A DNA stretch of 21,108 nt from a virus. Shown here piece after piece: positions 1-6,807 of this stretch; positions within the stretch are counted from its first letter, which is position 1, and the number at the start of each line of letters is the position of its first letter. The notes under the pieces are model-generated. The model was not told the DNA's origin. It was given only the letters and a program-made list of their open reading frames with translations, and did not search any database. The stretch covers positions 1-21,108 of IMG/VR virus record IMGVR_UViG_3300017751_000309; one strand, written 5' to 3'. The position numbers were made by a program, and so were the translations under genes.

Positions 1-804
1 GGTAGTTTCATCTTTATGGGACCAACTGGTACAGGTAAAACTGAAACAGCAAAATCACTTGCTGAACAGTTAGGTGTAAACCTTGTGCGTTTTGATATGA
101 GTGAATATCAAGAAAAACATAGTATTGCTAAACTAATTGGTTCGCCTCCAGGATATGTTGGCTTTGATGATGACGCAGGACAGTTGATCACAAGGCTACA
201 AGAGAATCCTAACTGTGTATTACTACTAGATGAGATTGAAAAAGCACACCCTGACGTATCACAAATCCTATTACAACTTATGGACAATGGTAAGGTAACT
301 GGATCAAATAGTAAAGAAGCAGATGCACGTAATTGTGTGTTGATCCTTACTACTAACCTTGGTGCTAGTGATGCAGAGAAAAACTTAATTGGATTTAACG
401 ACGAGTTTGAATTAGAATACGAAGATAAAGCACTTAAAAAGTTCTTTGCTCCAGAGTTCCGTAACAGACTTGATGCTACTATTATCTTTAAGAAACTATC
501 TAAAGAAGTTATGCTTAAAATTGTTGGTAAGTTCCTTGTTGAACTTAAAGACATGGTTAAAGACAAAGGTGTTAAGATTGATATATCAAGTGAAGCACTT
601 GACTACTTAGTAGAAAAAGGATTTGATCCTAAGATGGGTGCAAGACCGTTAGCTCGTGTTATTGATAATGAAATTAAACGACCCTTATCACGTGAACTAT
701 TATTTGGCAACCTTAAAACAGGCGGTACTGTTAATATTACACTAACAGAAGAATCAAATAGTTTAGAATTAGAGTGTGTTGGGGAAGCTCTTGTTGAATT
801 ATGA
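1..804 (+). CDS. clpA: ClpA-type AAA+ unfoldase, C-terminal ATPase module (5' end cut by window)
   Basis: The reading frame is open from base 1, so the gene starts upstream. The visible 267 residues are the second AAA+ domain of a class I Clp/Hsp100 ATPase. In order they show Walker A (GPTGTGKT, fragment residues 7-14), the GYVG pore loop, Walker B (VLLLDE, about 73-78), sensor 1 (LTTN), an arginine-finger region (FRNRLD) and sensor 2 (GARPLARVID). An IGF tripeptide at about residues 130-132 sits where ClpA and ClpX carry the loop that docks on ClpP; ClpB lacks this loop. In the family, such ATPases unfold proteins and feed them to the ClpP protease in the cytoplasm. In a phage it may redirect host ClpP or process phage proteins, which is inference. 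The end overlaps the next reading frame, suggesting translational coupling. Confidence 0.9.
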   Translation, partial: GSFIFMGPTGTGKTETAKSLAEQLGVNLVRFDMSEYQEKHSIAKLIGSPPGYVGFDDDAGQLITRLQENPNCVLLLDEIEKAHPDVSQILLQLMDNGKVTGSNSKEADARNCVLILTTNLGASDAEKNLIGFNDEFELEYEDKALKKFFAPEFRNRLDATIIFKKLSKEVMLKIVGKFLVELKDMVKDKGVKIDISSEALDYLVEKGFDPKMGARPLARVIDNEIKRPLSRELLFGNLKTGGTVNITLTEESNSLELECVGEALVEL

Positions 805-1456
805 AACAAAATCGCTGTTTTATAATCAATACCTTTATAAGTTAGTTATAAAGAACCATTGTTCTCATCTGTTTAGAGATAAGAATCTAAATCATGCACG
901 TATTAATTTAGATCGTATGCAATCTAGTCTTGATGAGAACAATGTAATACTTACTATGTATGGTATAAGAGAAAAGTTTATTTCTTACGATGACTTTCGT
1001 AATGCCAAAACAATGCTAAATGTATTTTCATCATTTGATCCGGACGAATACAAACTTAGAATTGAAAATTCGACTATGAATGTGTATACTAATAGTAATT
1101 CTGTGATTACAAACTTAGTTTCTCGCTTAACAATTAAAGAATACTGGCAACCAAATCCTAAAAATTTATCTAAGTTAGATAAGAATGTTATACTTGTTGA
1201 CACTGACACTGGGTTTGATTATAGAGTTACGTTTAACCATCGTAGTATTGACTATAGTTTTTATAATTGGGTACTAAACAACAAAGACAAAGTAAAAATA
1301 GGACGTATAGCATTAGAAGCTGTAGAACAAGGTGGTGCTTGCGGATTATACTTTTATGTTAGGGACGAAAAGATATTACAACTAATAAGTTTGTTGATAG
1401 GACACAATTTTCAGAGTGTACAAAGAATTGTTAGTACACAAGATCTAGATAAATAA
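794..1456 (+). CDS. Conserved phage protein of unknown function
   Basis: About 220 residues, no motif I can name. The frame is open from a GTG at 776. I prefer the TTG at 794 because GGGGAAG at 781-787 is a good Shine-Dalgarno about six bases upstream, and because residues from there (LNYETKSLFYNQY) look like the start of a folded protein. The start therefore overlaps the last 11 bases of clpA, a coupled arrangement. The sequence alternates charged and hydrophobic segments, with no signal peptide or membrane helix. The C-terminal part contains a glycine-rich turn (EQGGACGLYFYV) followed by a hydrophobic helix. The stop codon is embedded in a late promoter motif that serves the next gene. Confidence 0.7.
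   Translation: MNYETKSLFYNQYLYKLVIKNHCSHLFRDKNLNHARINLDRMQSSLDENNVILTMYGIREKFISYDDFRNAKTMLNVFSSFDPDEYKLRIENSTMNVYTNSNSVITNLVSRLTIKEYWQPNPKNLSKLDKNVILVDTDTGFDYRVTFNHRSIDYSFYNWVLNNKDKVKIGRIALEAVEQGGACGLYFYVRDEKILQLISLLIGHNFQSVQRIVSTQDLDK
1448..1455 (+). promoter_or_regulatory. T4-type late promoter element GATAAATA
   Basis: GATAAATA matches seven of eight positions of the T4 late consensus TATAAATA, which is read by RNA polymerase carrying the phage late sigma factor gp55. It overlaps the upstream stop codon and ends five bases before the next ATG. A second overlapping ATAAATA lies at 1453-1459. Expected initiation is at or next to the ATG at 1461. Confidence 0.6.
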
Positions 1457-1460
1457 ATAT

Positions 1461-1868
1461 ATGCAGAACAATAGCGAAACAATTTTAACAGCAAATACAC
1501 ACCCAGGAGGCGGTACCACTGAGACTGTCACAGGTGAAAAATTCAAAGGGGACGGGTACTACGGACGTAGTGACGGCCTTCATACAGTACAAGTAGACCT
1601 AACAGGGTTTATTGGGAAAGTAGCTATGCAAGGAACACTTGCAACTAACCCAGTAGAAGCTGACTGGTTTACTTTAGTTTTAGACTCCGGTGAACAAAGT
1701 GTTGACACTACTGGTTTAGTTGCAACTCAAAGCATTACTTCTGTAGAATATACTAGTGCTACTACTAATAGTAAAAACTATAATTTTACTGGAAACTATG
1801 TTTGGGTAAGAACATACGTTAGTAATTGGACTGACGGCACAGTTAACAGTATAAGACTAAATCATTAA
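1461..1868 (+). CDS. Probable virion structural protein (small, beta-rich)
   Basis: 135 residues, rich in Gly, Thr, Ser, Val and Asn with alternating beta-type sequence and no Cys, as is usual for tail or fibre-associated proteins. The N-terminal half has a glycine-rich stretch (GDGYYGRSDGLHTVQ) of a kind I associate with structural proteins of T4-like marine phages. It sits between a late promoter motif and a fibre-like gene, which supports a late virion role. The ATG has no Shine-Dalgarno; only AT-rich late promoter sequence lies upstream, and no other in-frame start is plausible nearby. The AGGAGG-like sequence just inside the gene is not followed by a start codon. The exact virion location is unknown. 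Confidence 0.6.
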   Translation: MQNNSETILTANTHPGGGTTETVTGEKFKGDGYYGRSDGLHTVQVDLTGFIGKVAMQGTLATNPVEADWFTLVLDSGEQSVDTTGLVATQSITSVEYTSATTNSKNYNFTGNYVWVRTYVSNWTDGTVNSIRLNH

Positions 1869-1879
1869 GGGCGTAATAG

Positions 1880-3112
1880 ATGGCAAAACAAACGATAAAT
1901 TTAGGAACAGGCGAATTAACCGGAGACGGTGAAAGCATACGTTCAGCCCTTGATAAAGTTAATGATAACTTTGACGAAGTATATCCTCGTGTTGAAGCAC
2001 TAGAGGATGGAAATATTACATCAGATGTTGTAGGTAGTGTGTTTGGTGATGATAGTACATTACTAGTAGATGGAGTTAGCAATAAGATTGTCGGCCCAGT
2101 AGATACAGCAAGTGTAGATGCAGTAAGTTTAAGAACAAGTGCGTCAAGTATAGCACTTGGTAGCAATGCAGGTAAAACTAATCAGGCAAACCTCGCAGTA
2201 GCAATTGGTTCAAGTGCAGGTGAAACAGGACAGGCTCTCTGGACTGTAGCAGTTGGTACTGGTGCAGGAAGTATCAACCAAGCAATGATGTCAGTAGCAG
2301 TTGGTAATAATGCAGGTTTAAATGAGCAAGGTCAAGATGCAACAGCAATTGGTCAATCAGCGGGTGCAGAATATCAAGGCCATGACACTGTTGCAGTTGG
2401 TGCAGCCGCAGGCGCCTTTGGGCAAGAAAATGGCGCTGTTGCAGTTGGCTATAGCGCAGCACCGGGTAACCTTCTTGTTCCTAGTTATGTAAGTGGCGGA
2501 ACTGGCGGTGCAGCACTTGTTGTAGATGATACAACAGGAATATATCCAGGGTTCCGAGTTCGTGGCACTGGATTTACAACACAAACTGTTGTTTCTGTAG
2601 ATAGCGGCACAACACTTACACTAAGCGCAAATGCAAGTCAAACACCTACGAACGATATGTTTTTCCTCGGAGGACAAGGTACAGACGCTATAGCAATTGG
2701 TAAAGACGCAGCCGCAATTCAACAAAGTACCTCTGCTATAGCAATTGGTAAAGACGCAGGTAAAACTACTCAAGGCGCAAATGCAATAGCAATTGGTAAA
2801 GAATCAGGTGTATCAAATCAAGGCGCAAATGCAATAGCAATTGGTGAAAAAGCAGGTTATTCAAACCAAGCCGCAAACTCGATTGTAATAAACGCAACTG
2901 GTGCAGAAGTATACAACTTTGGAGCAAATAGCACAATAATTACACCAATTAGAAACGATACAATGACAACCATACTTGGTTACGATGCTGACACCGGACA
3001 AGTTACACACAATGCGGCAATACCAGGGTATACTAATACAGCAGACTTGAAAGCATTAGTAGCAGCAAGTACAGACTTTGCAGACTTCAAAACAAGAATA
3101 GCAGCATTATAA
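1880..3112 (+). CDS. Fibre-like virion protein with YadA-head-type repeats
   Basis: 410 residues. The N-terminus (about 1-45) contains IRSALDKVNDNFDEVY, a segment I associate with structural proteins of T4-like marine phages. Residues 88-197 and 268-341 hold about eleven 16-residue repeats of the pattern AxAIGxxAGxxxQGAN, the motif of trimeric YadA-like adhesin heads, which form left-handed beta-rolls. A 70-residue beta-rich segment (198-267, containing GFRVRGTGFTTQTVVSV) interrupts the array. The C-terminus (about 345-410) contains ILGYDADTGQV and a helical end. The likely role is a trimeric tail fibre or other surface-exposed fibre involved in host recognition; the role is inferred. Start ATG is preceded by AAGGG at about 1867-1871. 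Confidence 0.7.
   Translation: MAKQTINLGTGELTGDGESIRSALDKVNDNFDEVYPRVEALEDGNITSDVVGSVFGDDSTLLVDGVSNKIVGPVDTASVDAVSLRTSASSIALGSNAGKTNQANLAVAIGSSAGETGQALWTVAVGTGAGSINQAMMSVAVGNNAGLNEQGQDATAIGQSAGAEYQGHDTVAVGAAAGAFGQENGAVAVGYSAAPGNLLVPSYVSGGTGGAALVVDDTTGIYPGFRVRGTGFTTQTVVSVDSGTTLTLSANASQTPTNDMFFLGGQGTDAIAIGKDAAAIQQSTSAIAIGKDAGKTTQGANAIAIGKESGVSNQGANAIAIGEKAGYSNQAANSIVINATGAEVYNFGANSTIITPIRNDTMTTILGYDADTGQVTHNAAIPGYTNTADLKALVAASTDFADFKTRIAAL
2141..2902 (+). repeat. In-gene tandem repeats of 48 bases (16 residues), split by an insert
   Basis: About seven units lie at 2141-2470 and four to five at 2681-2902, separated by about 210 bases of non-repeat sequence. Each unit encodes an AIG or AVG core, a small-residue turn and a Q/N-rich link. 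The second block is more uniform at DNA level: adjacent units share near-identical 25-27-base stretches 48 bases apart, which suggests recent unit duplication. The first block is more diverged. Confidence 0.8.
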
Positions 3113-3133
3113 AATGGCGTATAAGTTGATTAC

Positions 3134-3141
3134 GATAAATA
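3134..3141 (+). promoter_or_regulatory. T4-type late promoter element GATAAATA
   Basis: GATAAATA in the 45-base gap before the gene at 3158. Initiation would fall near 3147, leaving a short leader with the Shine-Dalgarno AAGGAAG at about 3148-3153 ahead of the ATG. Confidence 0.7.
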
Positions 3142-3157
3142 TTAAAAAGGAAGTATT

Positions 3158-3751
3158 ATGGAACATTTTGTAAGAGTAGTAATGGAGAAGAACACTAGTT
3201 TAAACGAAAGTTTAGATGAAAGCATTTTTCCAGGTACAGAATTATTAGAAACAGAGCAAGGAGCAAGTGTATATCATATACCGCTACCTAGACTACTAGA
3301 TGAATCGGAAGCAGACGAATATGCTGATAAACTAGCGAACTTCTTGTTTAGTGAGGGCTACGATGACTTTGATATTGAAATATCATCAGGTGACGATACA
3401 CCTGTCGTAGAAGAAACATACGATGATGACGACGAGTTTTTTGAAAACTACGGAGTTATGTGGTACAATGACGATGACGATCCGATAGATGAAGCAGAAT
3501 ATCAAGGACGTAAAGTTAAACTTGGTAAGCCTATGGCAGGTGATACTAAAAAGTTTAAAGTATATGTAAAGAATCCAAAAGGTAATGTAGTTAAAGTAAA
3601 CTTTGGACACGGCGGTTCAAGTGTCAAAGGCAAGTCTATGCGTATTAGAAAAAACAATCCAGCAGCAAGACGTTCATTTAGAGCAAGACACAACTGTGAT
3701 AATCCAGGACCGCGTCATAAGGCACGTTATTGGAGTTGTAGAAAATGGTAG
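3158..3751 (+). CDS. Late protein with acidic middle and basic Cys-paired tail
   Basis: 197 residues in three parts. Residues 1-75 include SLNESLDES near the N-terminus. Residues 78-112 are strongly acidic with runs of Asp. From about 115 the protein becomes very basic and ends in RRSFRARHNC (C180) and YWSCRKW (C194). I recognise this C-terminal tail (FRARHNCD then YWSC) from late proteins of T4-like marine phages but know no function for it. The charge split and paired cysteines fit a nucleic-acid or metal binding tail, perhaps on an internal capsid protein; that is inference. Late promoter and strong Shine-Dalgarno upstream. The stop overlaps the start of the next gene. Confidence 0.7.
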   Translation: MEHFVRVVMEKNTSLNESLDESIFPGTELLETEQGASVYHIPLPRLLDESEADEYADKLANFLFSEGYDDFDIEISSGDDTPVVEETYDDDDEFFENYGVMWYNDDDDPIDEAEYQGRKVKLGKPMAGDTKKFKVYVKNPKGNVVKVNFGHGGSSVKGKSMRIRKNNPAARRSFRARHNCDNPGPRHKARYWSCRKW

Positions 3752-3918
3752 AAAAATCAGCAGCAGAACAAATAAGAGATTTAGGCAATCGTTTAGCTAA
3801 GATAAACGGATTAGACAATGCGGAATCAGATAAACAACAGCCCGAAGATGATAATATTTTAATAGCATCTAGTCCATACGGAACTAAGTATGAAGATTTT
3901 ATAAACAAAGAGAGTTAG
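3745..3918 (+). CDS. Small protein of unknown function (57 residues)
   Basis: The ATG at 3745 overlaps the last codons of the upstream gene, and the TAG at 3916-3918 is one base before the next ATG, so this short frame exactly fills the space between two genes. The product begins MVEKSAAEQIRDLGNRLAK, probably an amphipathic helix, then a polar acidic middle and a C-terminal SSPYGTKYEDF segment. No signal peptide or membrane segment is visible. Its placement and codon use match its neighbours, which is the main reason to call it real. Confidence 0.6.
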   Translation: MVEKSAAEQIRDLGNRLAKINGLDNAESDKQQPEDDNILIASSPYGTKYEDFINKES

Positions 3919-3919
3919 T

Positions 3920-4249
3920 ATGAAGTTACTTGAATTAGCAAACAAAGATGATTTTACACTAGAATGGAATGTATCACATGATTGTCATACATACATGAAA
4001 AATGATCCTATGTTTTATAGAAAAGAATATTATCCTGTTATGACTAGCATATCAGATAAGTTTAGAAAAGGCGAGTCAGTAGACTTTGCAGAGACTTTAC
4101 GTCCATTAGTAAAAAATGCAATGGAACAGTATTGTACAAAGTACGGACTTGATGGTTCACAAAGTGTGTTTACAGAAGAAGATGAACTAAACATAATTGA
4201 ACGTATACGTGACGAAGAAGTAAAAAATATTGAAGAAGGGGAATACTAA
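3920..4249 (+). CDS. Conserved phage protein of unknown function
   Basis: 109 residues, mostly helical in character, acidic toward the C-terminus, with DPMFYRKEYYPVM near residues 29-41 and an ending IEEGEY. I recognise the overall pattern from T4-like marine phages (a MFYR..Y.PVM block and a terminal acidic helix) but no function is known to me. It starts one base after the previous stop and ends directly before the next ATG, with GAAGGGGA in its own 3' end serving as the next gene's ribosome binding site, so these genes are co-translated as a block. Confidence 0.65.
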   Translation: MKLLELANKDDFTLEWNVSHDCHTYMKNDPMFYRKEYYPVMTSISDKFRKGESVDFAETLRPLVKNAMEQYCTKYGLDGSQSVFTEEDELNIIERIRDEEVKNIEEGEY

Positions 4250-4849
4250 ATGTTTCTTAGAGAACTGTTTGAAGCACCAGCAAAAAGAGCGGTTCTTGCT
4301 TTTGGTAGATTGAACCCTCCAACTATTGGTCATCAAAAATTAGTTGACCAAATTAAGAAACAAGATGGTGATCATTATTTGTTCCTTAGTCAAACACAAA
4401 AACCTAAAACAGATCCACTAGACTTTACAACTAAATTAAATTTTGCAAAGAAGTTTTTTCCCGCTATTAACGTAGGACACCTAAGTGTACGTACACCTGT
4501 ACAAGCATTAGAAATGTTACAAAGTTTAGGATATACTGATTTAATCTTTATTGCAGGTAGTGATAGAGTAGATGGCTTTCAAAAAATGTTTGACACATAT
4601 AATGGCAAGCCTGATAAAACAGGTAAAATACCATTTTCTTTTAACACATTAAAAGTAGTAAGTGCAGGCGAGCGTGATCCAGATGCAGACGGTGCAGAAG
4701 GCATGAGTGCAAGTAAAATGAGACTTGCGGCTGCTGAAGGTAACTTAGAAGCATTTTCACAAGGTGTTCCAAATCGTAAATTAGCACAACCTTTATATAC
4801 CGCTGTACGTAAAGGCATGGGCGTAGTAGACAAAGAAACTAATGGATGA
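4250..4849 (+). CDS. Cytidylyltransferase-fold nucleotidyltransferase
   Basis: 199 residues. After an N-terminal MFLRELFEAP it shows the nucleotidyltransferase signature AFGRLNPPTIGHQKL with TIGH at residues 25-28 (the HxGH-type ATP/CTP binding motif), IFIAGSDR at about 99-106, and MSASKMR at 152-158, equivalent to the ISxSxxR motif. This is the HIGH-superfamily fold (NadD, NadM, TagD, CoaD). Which nucleotide and acceptor it uses cannot be told from sequence. It lies among late, probably virion-associated genes rather than metabolic ones, and its N-terminus LFE|A resembles a prohead protease site, so it may be packaged. That is inference. Confidence 0.8.
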   Translation: MFLRELFEAPAKRAVLAFGRLNPPTIGHQKLVDQIKKQDGDHYLFLSQTQKPKTDPLDFTTKLNFAKKFFPAINVGHLSVRTPVQALEMLQSLGYTDLIFIAGSDRVDGFQKMFDTYNGKPDKTGKIPFSFNTLKVVSAGERDPDADGAEGMSASKMRLAAAEGNLEAFSQGVPNRKLAQPLYTAVRKGMGVVDKETNG

Positions 4850-5063
4850 GTTACAGGACATAAAGCGCCTTGCTGGGGTAGGAGAATTTAGAGGATATTC
4901 AGAATATAAACTTGACGAAAATCCTAGTGAAACAGCTGCAGAGCTAAAGAAGAAAGAAAAGAAAATGGGACTAAAGCCAGGAGACCAAGAATGGTTTAAA
5001 CTTTGGTTCAGCAAACCTTATATGACAGGTGCTACTCAATTTAGGGGCCGTAAAAAGAAATGA
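4842..5063 (+). CDS. Small basic conserved phage protein
   Basis: 73 residues, starting inside the end of the upstream gene (8-base overlap) and overlapping the next start by four bases (ATGA). It contains DIKRLAGVGEF near residues 6-16, a lysine-rich helix (about 35-45), then LKPGDQEWFKLWFSKPYM and a basic end GRKKK. The WFKLWFSxPYMTG segment is familiar from T4-like marine phages. There is no enzyme motif. The basic tail and its place in the late block suggest a virion or DNA-associated role, which is inference. Confidence 0.65.
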   Translation: MDELQDIKRLAGVGEFRGYSEYKLDENPSETAAELKKKEKKMGLKPGDQEWFKLWFSKPYMTGATQFRGRKKK

Positions 5064-6256
5064 AGTTTCAAGAGATATCAGAAGACGGAAGAATTGTAAA
5101 AGGCGTTAACACTACTGTTGATGTTGATACTAACCAGATTCCTAAAGAAGCTGGAAAGTTTGGCAACAAGGTAGATAAAGACGGAGTACCGCCTACACTA
5201 AGTAAAAAAGTAAAAGGCAAGAGTACAAACGTACTATTCAACTTAGGACTTTCTGAAGGCAAGTATGCAGACATACATGATGTAAAAGACTATAGTCCTG
5301 ATAACTTAGAAATATGGGTAAAGGGCGTTGGTGTTTACACACTTAACGGACTTAAGAATAGATTAAAACAAAGACTAGAAGGCTTTAAAGATAACATGGA
5401 CTACAACGCTGAAGGCGTAGAGTCAGTGTTAAGCGGCACAGGTTACGATGCATTTATGAGTATGCTTAGAGGTTACAACGAAGTAATGAAAGCATTAGAA
5501 ACACCGCAAATGAAACGTAAAAAAACTATTGCAAAGCGTAAAGCACAATACAGTGAAGGTGAACAAATACCTAATCCTAAGAATACATTCTTAGCAAAGT
5601 CTGATACAGCATATGATCATTACAAAATTGGAACAAACTTAGCAAACTTAAAGTCAGTACCAAAAGGTGCAAACTATGATGAACCAGATGTAGTTATTGC
5701 TCCGTATGCTGGACAAAAAGAAATGAAGTATCTTATGAAACAACTTAACCGTATTGGTTATGATGTACAAGATGCTGAAGGATATAAAGATGCACACTTT
5801 GATGACGAGCCTACAGGCGGAGAAGCACCTCCACAAATTAAAGATCAAGGTAAATTAGGTAAAATCAAATTAAACAAATTACGTAGTGTACAAAAAGGTA
5901 GAAACTTCCGTAAACTTGAAAAGCAAATGACTAAAGTAAAAGATGGAAACTACAGTCCTTTAACTATTGATCCAAAAGGACGTATAGTAAACGGCCATCA
6001 TAGGTTTGATGCATTAAGACTTATGGGTGAAGAATTTGCAACTGTTAGAATGATTGACACTCCATTAGAAGAAGTTATTGCAGAAAACTTTGCTGATGGT
6101 AAGAAAAAAGGCAAAAGCAGACCTGGACGAGTAAAGAAGTCAGGTGCTAGTTGTAACGGATCAGTTACAGCACTACGCAAACGTGCTAAGAAAGCATCAG
6201 GTGAAAAAGCAAGAATGTATCACTGGTGTGCAAACATGAAAGGTGGCAAAAAGTAA
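5060..6256 (+). CDS. Late protein with ParB/sulfiredoxin-like domain and Cys-paired basic tail
   Basis: 398 residues. The N-terminus (IVKGVNTTVDVDTNQIPKEA, about 13-32, then VKGKSTNVLFNLGL) is a pattern I know from T4-like marine phage proteins. The middle (about 60-270) is helical and unrecognised. Residues about 280-345 resemble a ParB N-terminal/sulfiredoxin-type domain: FRKLEKQM, then PLTIDPKGRIVNGHHRFDAL with GHHR at 312-315, the phosphate-binding motif of that fold. The C-terminus is a basic module with C365 (SGASCNGS) and C390 (YHWCANMKGGKK). ParB-type folds bind DNA, cleave nucleic acid or hydrolyse NTPs; which applies here is unknown. The order of modules suggests a DNA-handling late protein. 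Confidence 0.7.
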   Translation: MKFQEISEDGRIVKGVNTTVDVDTNQIPKEAGKFGNKVDKDGVPPTLSKKVKGKSTNVLFNLGLSEGKYADIHDVKDYSPDNLEIWVKGVGVYTLNGLKNRLKQRLEGFKDNMDYNAEGVESVLSGTGYDAFMSMLRGYNEVMKALETPQMKRKKTIAKRKAQYSEGEQIPNPKNTFLAKSDTAYDHYKIGTNLANLKSVPKGANYDEPDVVIAPYAGQKEMKYLMKQLNRIGYDVQDAEGYKDAHFDDEPTGGEAPPQIKDQGKLGKIKLNKLRSVQKGRNFRKLEKQMTKVKDGNYSPLTIDPKGRIVNGHHRFDALRLMGEEFATVRMIDTPLEEVIAENFADGKKKGKSRPGRVKKSGASCNGSVTALRKRAKKASGEKARMYHWCANMKGGKK

Positions 6257-6459
6257 TGTTTAGTAAACAATGCAAACTACACTTAGAAAAACAAGGCGAA
6301 ACTGCCTTACAACATATGACAGCGGCACTAAAGACAGCCGCTAAACTTCAGTTACTTGTACCGGCATTAGTAGTACACAGTGTTGCTCCAAGGTTTTTTA
6401 CTGACACAGCAACAAAAGTAATGGAAGATATACTGGAAGATAGACATGAAAATAAATGA
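6256..6459 (+). CDS. DUF6356-like small membrane protein
   Basis: 67 residues from the ATG at 6256, which shares its A with the upstream stop (TAATG). The in-frame ATG at 6226 lies within the previous gene and is less likely. The pattern HLEKQGETALQHM, a hydrophobic helix (about 30-47) containing LVVHSVAP, and a terminal helix starting FFTDTATKV match my recollection of the DUF6356 family (HPxSVGETYxxHM, then HALxPFLF, then TTxS). One transmembrane or membrane-embedded helix is likely. No function is known for this family to me. It overlaps the next gene by 14 bases. Confidence 0.6.
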   Translation: MFSKQCKLHLEKQGETALQHMTAALKTAAKLQLLVPALVVHSVAPRFFTDTATKVMEDILEDRHENK

Positions 6460-6784
6460 TATAATATTAGAATCCCAAAAAGACACACATTGTTCAGACA
6501 AGTGTTGTGGTGCAGATACTAAAAGAGAAGATTGTGTTTGTCCAGCAGATTGTAAACATTGTAACTGTAACGATCCTAGTGTGGCAGAATCAGCAAGCGC
6601 AGGTGCTACTAGCTCGGGTAGTGTTGCTAGTGTAGTTAATCCTACGTATGCATACAGTAAGGGTAAGAAAAAAGGCAAACACGGTACACCACAAGCACCA
6701 CAAGCAAAGAATCCAGACGGAACAGCTAAAAATGCCTTAGATATTAAAAACAATTTAATGGGCGGCAAGGTCGCAAAAAGATAA
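6446..6784 (+). CDS. Cysteine-rich probable metal-binding late protein
   Basis: 112 residues. After MKINDIILESQ, residues 16-41 hold eight cysteines (C16, C20, C21, C30, C32, C36, C39, C41) plus H15 and H38, the density of a metallothionein-like or double zinc cluster. A low-complexity Ala/Ser/Gly linker follows (about 45-60), then a basic KGKKKGKHG segment and NPDGTAKNALD, which I recognise from other T4-like marine phage late proteins. No classical zinc-finger spacing fits all eight cysteines. Its role is unknown; metal binding is inferred from composition. The stop codon overlaps a late promoter for the next gene. Confidence 0.65.
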   Translation: MKINDIILESQKDTHCSDKCCGADTKREDCVCPADCKHCNCNDPSVAESASAGATSSGSVASVVNPTYAYSKGKKKGKHGTPQAPQAKNPDGTAKNALDIKNNLMGGKVAKR

Positions 6785-6787
6785 ATA
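6780..6787 (+). promoter_or_regulatory. T4-type late promoter element GATAAATA
   Basis: GATAAATA overlapping the upstream stop codon. Initiation would be near 6793, followed by the Shine-Dalgarno TAGGAG at about 6796-6801 and the ATG at 6808. Confidence 0.7.
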
Positions 6788-6807
6788 TATATTAGTAGGA
6801 GTTACTG

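Noticed and set aside
108-566. Minus-strand open frame of 152 residues inside clpA
   Set aside because: It is antisense to a clear AAA+ domain and has the low-complexity Ser/Leu composition of a complementary shadow.
2141-2902. Regularly spaced 48-base repeats that could look like a CRISPR array or other repeat locus
   Set aside because: The repeats are in frame, encode a 16-residue YadA-type motif, have no unique spacers and lie within one intact coding sequence.
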